Below the pieces are notes generated by a model. It searched no databases, had not been told where the DNA came from, and saw only the letters and a program-made list of their open reading frames with translations. From the NCBI GenBank assembly GCA_030429735.1, contig JAUIET010000002.1:666414-730413 (forward strand): DNA of 64,000 nucleotides, written 5' to 3'. Of the stretch, positions 59,777 to 64,000 are shown piece by piece (the first letter of the stretch is position 1; each line of letters begins with the position of its first letter). This DNA comes from Gammaproteobacteria bacterium. Lineage in GTDB: Bacteria; Pseudomonadota; Gammaproteobacteria; Pseudomonadales; JAUIET01. The position numbers and the translations under genes were made by a program.

Positions 59777-60190
59777 TCAGTGGTTTACAAACAAGCGCTC
59801 ATATTCGATTTTTGTACACCGGTCTGCAATAACATCCATGCCGGCGGTCTCGGCAATTCGCTGTGCTTCTTCGCTGACAATACCCAACTGCATCCACAGG
59901 CATTTTGCACCAATAGCAACTGCAGAACGTGCGATAGCAGGCATATATTCCGAACGACGAAAGCAATCGACCATATCGATTTGCATCGGTAATTCGTCCA
60001 GTGAACCGTAGCACTTCTCCCCCAGAATTTCGTCGCAACCGGGGTTTACCGGAACGATGCTGAAGCCTTGCTGCTGCAGATAGTCCGCCACTCTATAGCT
60101 GTCGCGGTGTGGTTTGTTAGACAAACCAACAATCGCAATCACGTGGCTTTCACTAAGGACTTTCTGCAGTAACTCAGTATCAGCTGTCAT
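59777..60190 (-). CDS. CoA-binding domain protein (YccU-like)
   Basis: Single Rossmann-fold CoA-binding protein of 137 residues. VIAIVGLSNKPHRDSYRVAD starts the nucleotide loop, and GFSIVPVNPGCDEILGEKCY and KCLWMQLGIVSEEAQRIAE are the conserved blocks. The track start is a TTG at 60199; the ATG at 60190 is preferred, five nt after the upstream lipase stop. Small proteins of this type resemble the CoA-binding domain of acyl-CoA ligases but have no catalytic partner here. Role unknown. Confidence 0.85.
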   Translation of the reverse strand: MTADTELLQKVLSESHVIAIVGLSNKPHRDSYRVADYLQQQGFSIVPVNPGCDEILGEKCYGSLDELPMQIDMVDCFRRSEYMPAIARSAVAIGAKCLWMQLGIVSEEAQRIAETAGMDVIADRCTKIEYERLFVNH

Positions 60191-60195
60191 ATGAG

Positions 60196-61044
60196 TCAAA
60201 CAGAGTAAACCAGACGCTCAAATCGCGTTTCCGGCTCGAAGGCCCGCCAGGCGCTGACCGGAGTTTGCAGTCGGTTGAGTATAACTTGCACTACCAACGG
60301 GCTGAACGCCATGCCAATATGGCTTGCTGGTACCTGGATGTTCTGCTGATGGCGGCCGCTGGCAGCACAGGATAACTGCCACGCAACAATGCTGTCGGAC
60401 TTGCTGTAGATAGATGTAGAAGGCACAGGCAGTGGTTTTGCAATCAAGGCCAGCTTTTGTTCATTGTCGCTGGCGTCGATGTCCATATCAGAGACGAGTT
60501 CGTACAGGCGCCAGGCGTTGGTAAACTGGGGACTGCCATTCACCGGACTTCCCAGAGTGATCACCTGATTGACCTTGTCTGGCATCATGTGCGCGGCCAG
60601 CCGTGCGTACAACCCGCCAAGACTCCAGCCAACCAAGCTGATCGGGCGGTTTTCGTTGGCGGAGTAGACCGAGTCAACCAGCGCGGCAATCTCTCCTTCA
60701 AGGTCTTCCGCGCGGTTGGGGCCCAGGTTGGTGCCATGGCCCCAGCCATAGCTGCGATAGCCGGCATCGTTCAGTAGTTTGCGCAAGGGCCAGGTAGATC
60801 GGTCAGACGCGAACAAGCCCGGGAATACCAGCACGGGGTGGCCGTCTCCCTGCGCGCCGTCAAGAAGTCTGGTGCGATACAAGCTCAAAGACAGCGCCTC
60901 AGTGGCACAGCGACCAAGCTCCAGGCTGGTTAACCACAGCGGCGGCGGTCTGGTCGGTTCGGGGTTTCTAAAGTAGTTGATTGACTTAACCATGTCGGCA
61001 GCATAGGTCTTTAGCGGTAGTCGAAACAGGTGATTAGCGGACAT
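60196..61044 (-). CDS. Alpha/beta hydrolase (lipase-like)
   Basis: Hydrolase of 282 residues: HPVLVFPGLFASDRSTWPLR is the oxyanion segment, and the nucleophile Ser lies in LVGWSLGGLYARLAA. ITLGSPVNGSPQF is typical of lipase/PGAP1-like proteins, and the catalytic His is probably in VPASHIGMAFSP. No signal peptide is apparent, so it is likely cytoplasmic. It lies just upstream of the CoA-binding protein gene. Substrate unknown. Confidence 0.82.
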   Translation of the reverse strand: MSANHLFRLPLKTYAADMVKSINYFRNPEPTRPPPLWLTSLELGRCATEALSLSLYRTRLLDGAQGDGHPVLVFPGLFASDRSTWPLRKLLNDAGYRSYGWGHGTNLGPNRAEDLEGEIAALVDSVYSANENRPISLVGWSLGGLYARLAAHMMPDKVNQVITLGSPVNGSPQFTNAWRLYELVSDMDIDASDNEQKLALIAKPLPVPSTSIYSKSDSIVAWQLSCAASGRHQQNIQVPASHIGMAFSPLVVQVILNRLQTPVSAWRAFEPETRFERLVYSV

Positions 61045-61139
61045 GTTAACCCATGTTACAAGTTATCCGCCAGACGGTAGTGCTGTGCTATCATCGCTTT
61101 GGTTTGCCATGATCATTATTCATAAAGAGGACAAAAAAC

Positions 61140-61628
61140 ATGGGCTTATTTGATTTTGTTAAAGAAGCAGGTGAGAAATTTTTCGGCGATGATGAGCCAG
61201 AAGCCGCAGCAACTGGCAAGGTGGAAGTATCGCAAGAGCGAATAGACGCACGTCGTGCGCAGAGTATTGAGAAAAAAATTGCCGAAGCGGGCATAGAGGT
61301 TGAAGGTCTTGAAGTAGCTGTTACCAATGAGACGGCCGTTTTGCGGGGTACGGTTGCGTCTCAGGAAGCCAGTGAGAAAGCCACCTTGTGTGCTGGCAAC
61401 CAATTCGGGGTATCGTCGGTTGACTGCCAGCTTGAAGTACAAAACCCTGAGCCGGAAGCAACGTTTTATACTGTGCAGTCGGGCGATTCTCTGTCCAAGA
61501 TTGCCAAGGCTCAGTATGGTGACCCGATGAAGTACACAGCCATCTTTGAAGCCAATCAGCCCATGCTGACCGACCCCGATAAAATCTACCCGGGCCAGGT
61601 GCTGCGAATACCCGCGCTTAGCGCCTGA
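61140..61628 (+). CDS. kbp: BON-LysM protein, Kbp/YgaU-like
   Basis: Cytosolic or periplasmic BON-LysM protein of 162 residues, close in length and order to E. coli Kbp (YgaU), a potassium-binding protein. It starts MGLFDFVKEAGEKFFGDDEP; the BON domain covers about 45-105 (IEVEGLEVAVTNETAVLRGT), and LysM about 112-160 (YTVQSGDSLSKIAKAQYGDP, KIYPGQVLRIP). AAGAGG precedes the ATG. A short tandem repeat begins at its stop codon. Orthology to Kbp is likely from architecture. Confidence 0.87.
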   Translation: MGLFDFVKEAGEKFFGDDEPEAAATGKVEVSQERIDARRAQSIEKKIAEAGIEVEGLEVAVTNETAVLRGTVASQEASEKATLCAGNQFGVSSVDCQLEVQNPEPEATFYTVQSGDSLSKIAKAQYGDPMKYTAIFEANQPMLTDPDKIYPGQVLRIPALSA

Positions 61629-61674
61629 GGTTTGTGAGTCCCTGAGATTCGTGAGCCCCTGAGATTCGTGAACC
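61624..61674. repeat. Three tandem 17-bp repeats at the kbp stop
   Basis: Three adjacent copies of CCTGAGATTCGTGAGCC-like sequence (first copy CCTGAGGTTTGTGAGTC), starting within the stop of the Kbp-like gene. Such short arrays may vary in copy number between strains. Confidence 0.8.
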
Positions 61675-61710
61675 AAAGTGCCTGCGCTGAGCTGAGTTCA
61701 GTGCGGGCGC

Positions 61711-62079
61711 TTAGCCGCCCGCCAGTTTTACTTTGAATCCGCGCTTTTCGAGCTCTGCTCTGACGATGGGCCGCTGATCGCCTTGAATTTCTATAATCGC
61801 GTTCTTGACAGAACCGCCAACACCGCATTTCTTCTTTAACGCCTTCGCAAGCTCCTTTAGTTCTTTTTCTGCCAGACCGAGACCGTCGATTAGCGTCACG
61901 CCGGCGCCTTTTCTGCCTTTTGTTTCACGGCGAATATAGACGAAGTCAGATGTTTTGCCACCGCCGATGGCTGCGTTTTTCCTAGAGCGACCGCAGTTGC
62001 AGTCGGCAACCGAGCGCAGGCATTCCGGGCAAATTCTGCCGTGTTCGCTAGAGTACACAAGACGTTTCTTTTCGCGCAT
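61711..62079 (-). CDS. yciH: Sui1/YciH family translation factor-like protein
   Basis: Bacterial SUI1 (eIF1-like) protein of 122 residues. The SUI1 core is [16 protein letters not shown] with [20 protein letters not shown], which carries the conserved Gly/Val RNA-contact region. An N-terminal [13 protein letters not shown] segment may bind zinc. E. coli YciH influences start-codon selection fidelity. The gene is downstream of slyX on the same strand with 13 nt between. Assignment is clear. Confidence 0.93.
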   Translation of the reverse strand: MREKKRLVYSSEHGRICPECLRSVADCNCGRSRKNAAIGGGKTSDFVYIRRETKGRKGAGVTLIDGLGLAEKELKELAKALKKKCGVGGSVKNAIIEIQGDQRPIVRAELEKRGFKVKLAGG

Positions 62080-62092
62080 AAGTTAGTACGGA

Positions 62093-62305
62093 CTAAAAAT
62101 GAGGTGGGCGCTCCTGATCGACGCTGTCGTCGCCTGGCTGCTGCCCCAGTAAGTCGCGTACATGATCGATGAGCTCCTTGTGCTGCCTTTCCAGTCTGGT
62201 CAGACGTTGTTCCTGCTGGTAGCAAAGTGCATTTAATGCGTTCAGCGTATCTTCCTGGAAACTGATGCGAGTCTCCAGGTCAATGAGTTTTGTATCGCTG
62301 CTCAT
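62093..62305 (-). CDS. slyX: SlyX protein
   Basis: Small coiled-coil protein of 70 residues: LIDLETRISFQEDTLNALNA then LCYQQEQRLTRLERQHKEL and a Pro-rich tail (QERPPHF), the SlyX pattern. The ORF track begins at 62416, but the ATG at 62305 (MSSDTKLIDLETRI) is the normal start. Function in the cell is not established. It is transcribed together with yciH. The short plus-strand transcript unit described next begins upstream of it in the opposite direction. Confidence 0.9.
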   Translation of the reverse strand: MSSDTKLIDLETRISFQEDTLNALNALCYQQEQRLTRLERQHKELIDHVRDLLGQQPGDDSVDQERPPHF

Positions 62306-62391
62306 AGTCTGTGGGGGCGGGTCCTGGTTAAAAGTGCGCCAAGCCAAGCCCAAAAGCGCAATAGTGCCAGAATGTGTGCTCGGCCGGAGGT

Positions 62392-62407
62392 TTCTATGCT
62401 CATAGAA
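62392..62407. promoter_or_regulatory. Palindrome overlapping a possible -10 in the slyX/DUF1244 gap
   Basis: TTCTATG-CT-CATAGAA is a perfect 7-bp-arm dyad. A TAGAAT hexamer at 62403-62408 overlaps its right arm and could be a plus-strand -10, so the dyad may be an operator for the putative small transcript ending at 62521. No strong -35 was found. Confidence 0.3.
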
Positions 62408-62414
62408 TACCATC

Positions 62415-62521
62415 AAGCGGTGGGAGTTAGCGGTCTCATCCAGGTTAATCTTTTAGGAACTCGCTTGGGGCTTGCGCCGAACGGTTTGCTGAGAAATCAG
62501 CGTTCGCTGCAAGCCTTTTTT
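62415..62521 (+). ncRNA. Candidate small RNA or attenuated leader before the DUF1244 gene
   Basis: A noncoding stretch of roughly 107 nt lies between a possible promoter (TAGAAT at 62403) and a strong intrinsic terminator (62468-62521). No plus-strand gene upstream needs that terminator: slyX and yciH run the other way. It is either a small RNA or a leader controlling the DUF1244 gene 45 nt further on. The 5' end is a guess from the -10-like hexamer. Confidence 0.3.
62468..62521 (+). terminator. Strong intrinsic terminator with GAAA tetraloop
   Basis: Outer stem GGCTTGC/GCAAGCC (62468-62474 with 62508-62514), middle stem CGAAC/GTTCG, inner stem GCTGA/TCAGC closed by a GAAA tetraloop, then seven T (62515-62521). 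This is a textbook rho-independent terminator on the plus strand, standing free of any annotated upstream gene. Confidence 0.85.
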
Positions 62522-62566
62522 ATTGCTCGCTATTCTTCAATGACACACCCTGCAGGACACTAGGCG

Positions 62567-62818
62567 ATGGATGAAAAGCAACAACAGGAAATAGAAGCGT
62601 TGGTCTTTCGTCGTTTGCTAAAGCATCTGGACGAACGAACAGACGTGCAAAACATCGATATTATGAATCTCGCCGGCTTTTGCCGAAATTGCCTGGCAAA
62701 ATGGTATATGGACGCGGCTGAGGAAACTGCACAACACGTCGATTATGAGCAGGCCAGAGAGATAGTGTATGGGATGCCGTACAGCGAGTGGAAAAAGCAG
62801 TATCAAACGCCACTGTAA
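62567..62818 (+). CDS. DUF1244 family protein
   Basis: Small cytoplasmic protein of 83 residues with the family core IDIMNLAGFCRNCLAKWYMD followed by ETAQHVDYEQAREIVYGMPY and SEWKKQYQ. The two Cys in FCRNCL are conserved in the family. Length matches DUF1244 proteins. Function is not known. It follows the strong terminator by 45 nt, so it needs its own promoter or read-through. Confidence 0.88.
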   Translation: MDEKQQQEIEALVFRRLLKHLDERTDVQNIDIMNLAGFCRNCLAKWYMDAAEETAQHVDYEQAREIVYGMPYSEWKKQYQTPL

Positions 62819-62886
62819 TCGAGAGGGGCACAACCCACGCCTAATTGAGTTCAGTTCAGTCCCCGTCAGCCAAAAATTGATATGCC

Positions 62887-63297
62887 CTACAACACCGCGC
62901 CATTTGGCAGGTATCTGTTTCTCGTATTGGACTTAATCCACAACACCTGATCTTTTTGTAGCGGCTCGCCGCGACGTTTCAATAGTTTGTTGAGCCAGAT
63001 TACTGGCGACTGAGCGCCCACTTCCCATTCGCTGAAGGTCATTTCCGCAACCGTTAAAAAGCGCATCACGTGATAGATAGTCGCGCAGTCCAATGTGTCT
63101 ACCGCGCTTGTCCATTGCTGCTGTGAGTGGCGCATCACCGCTGAATAGCTGGCTTGCTCGGTGGCGTCAAACAGTTGCTCCAGTTGCTCAAGCTGGTTTT
63201 GCTGGCTTATTTTCGCAGCTCGCTCAAGAAACTCCGCACTCAATAGACTGTTGTCTTGCGGTGGTTGTTGATTCGGTTCCCAGGTGCTGATCGCCAT
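62887..63297 (-). CDS. Hypothetical protein
   Basis: A 136-residue acidic, Gln-rich protein starting MAISTWEPNQQPPQDNSLLS; the track extends to 63471, but those codons lie in the divergent promoter region and the ATG at 63297 is a better start although its ribosome binding site is weak. A Gln/Leu-rich helix (KISQQNQLEQLEQLFDATEQ) is followed by a helical region with MRFLTVAEMTFSEWEVGAQS and LLKRRGEPLQKDQVLWIKSN. I do not recognise the family. It is divergent from the envelope protein gene at the right edge. Confidence 0.6.
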   Translation of the reverse strand: MAISTWEPNQQPPQDNSLLSAEFLERAAKISQQNQLEQLEQLFDATEQASYSAVMRHSQQQWTSAVDTLDCATIYHVMRFLTVAEMTFSEWEVGAQSPVIWLNKLLKRRGEPLQKDQVLWIKSNTRNRYLPNGAVL

Positions 63298-63536
63298 TGT
63301 ATTTGTAAGGTGATGTTCAGAAGGGCGCCAGTGTATACGCAATGTTGGCTGTCGGCACAGCGGCATTTTTACGCTTAACAATGTTTCGAATTGTAAACCG
63401 CATTGATTCGGTTCATTGATTGGCATAGTCTTGCGCTTTGAGCACTTTGCCAACAGCCAGTGTCTCTGCATGGCTGATGCTGTGCCTTGAACACTGTGGG
63501 GCGGGCGAGGTAAAAGCGATAACGATGGAGTCTTGT

Positions 63537-64000
63537 ATGATTAACGAACAAAAACGCCATGGCATGAGTGCGGCTGCGGTCTTTCTCTCTGCCATGTTTA
63601 TCAGCGTGGCCGGCTGGGCCGCAGACGCTGCAATACAGTCTACGTTATTGGACCCGGTACTCAAGCGCTTGAACGCGGCGGCAACCGCGCGCATGAATGT
63701 GATGGTGCCCGACAGCTACGACCGTGCAGAAAAGTACTATCAGCGTGCCAAGGAAAAGCTGGAAAAGGGCAAAACACTCAAATCAGTTGAAGACGACCTG
63801 GCCGAAGCAACAGAAGCTCTGGCCTCGCTGGAAAGCAAAGCGGCGCAAGCTGAATTAACACTCAAAAAAGGCATGGTCGCACGCGATGATGCCCTGGCTG
63901 TGAAAGGCAACGAAATTAACCCCAAGGCATGGAATAAGGCGGAATCACAGTTCCGCAGAGCGGCCTCTGTTCTCGAACGGGGCAATATCAAGTCTGCCGA
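63537..64000 (+). CDS. Exported helical envelope protein (DUF4398/OmpA-like N-terminus), partial
   Basis: The gene opens at ATG 63537 behind GGAG and runs open through the right edge (about 154 codons seen). A signal peptide (AAAVFLSAMFISVAGWAADA) leads into a long charged helical region: LNAAATARMNVMVPDSYDRA, EKYYQRAKEKLEKGKTL and DLAEATEALASLESKAAQAE. This is the layout of DUF4398-type stalks that often precede an OmpA peptidoglycan-binding domain. That second domain is outside the window, so the call is tentative. Confidence 0.65.
   Translation, partial: MINEQKRHGMSAAAVFLSAMFISVAGWAADAAIQSTLLDPVLKRLNAAATARMNVMVPDSYDRAEKYYQRAKEKLEKGKTLKSVEDDLAEATEALASLESKAAQAELTLKKGMVARDDALAVKGNEINPKAWNKAESQFRRAASVLERGNIKSA

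Noticed and set aside
1-64000. CRISPR array, prophage, transposase or integron
   Set aside because: No regularly spaced direct repeats, cas genes, phage structural genes or transposase/integrase signatures were seen in any frame.

Overview
The window reads as chromosome from a free-living, probably marine, heterotrophic gammaproteobacterium. The reasons are gene families typical of that class (SlyX, YciH/Sui1, DUF1244, Kbp-type BON-LysM protein, a MoxR-Bat operon, PhoB, a ZnuD-like TonB receptor) and a heavy load of acyl-CoA dehydrogenases, crotonases, sulfatases and TonB receptors. Base composition is moderate (about half G+C by eye). I see no rRNA, convincing tRNA, CRISPR, transposase or phage genes. 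Genus cannot be set from sequence reading alone.

Layout. 1-2040: 5' part of a single-chain acyl-CoA carboxylase (biotin carboxylase, biotin carrier, start of carboxyltransferase), open through the left edge. 2.1-7.0 kb: a small His/Cys exported protein, a ZnuD-like zinc receptor, a MATE exporter and a dipeptide epimerase. 7.0-14.8 kb (minus): moxR, DUF58, DUF4381, batA, batB/C, batD and an M19 dipeptidase, almost all overlapping. 15-23 kb: two paralogous secreted sulfatases, the first translationally coupled to an eight-haem TPR cytochrome lipoprotein, flanking a minus-strand pair of acyl-CoA dehydrogenases. 23-28 kb: CBS-GGDEF protein, HDOD protein, crotonase, histidine phosphatase, thioesterase and a small lipoprotein. 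28.3-36.0 kb: a CdhR-like regulator divergent from a five-gene operon that can be read as a gamma-butyrobetaine to carnitine to glycine betaine route.

36.2-44.1 kb: a putative phosphate-starvation module. It has a TonB receptor, a duplicated beta-helix lipoprotein, a small exported protein, phoB and a PhoR-like protein whose phospho-accepting His is Arg and whose ATP G1 box is gone. Several Pho-box-like direct repeats lie in the two control regions. This is the most unusual system in the window. 44.1-48.0 kb: a molybdenum hydroxylase (FAD, 2Fe-2S and Mo subunits) with its own MoaD-like protein. 48-53 kb: crotonase, a GC-rich phosphotransferase, acyl-CoA dehydrogenase and amidohydrolase. 53.3 kb: a 114-bp palindromic element. 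53.4-58.5 kb: MFS, EthD, DUF1214-like and SDR genes, with a convergent GlxA-type regulator. 58.7-64 kb: hydrolases and housekeeping genes (CoA-binding protein, Kbp, YciH, SlyX, DUF1244), a probable small transcript ending in a strong terminator, and the start of an envelope protein open through the right edge.

The accessory content points to uptake and oxidation of organic nutrients (acyl-CoAs, carnitine-type quaternary amines, sulfate esters) under metal and phosphate control. Noncoding structures worth attention are the multi-hairpin element at 29.3-29.5 kb, the palindrome at 53.3 kb, Pho boxes near 42.6 kb, a terminator at 62.5 kb and several operator-like inverted repeats.
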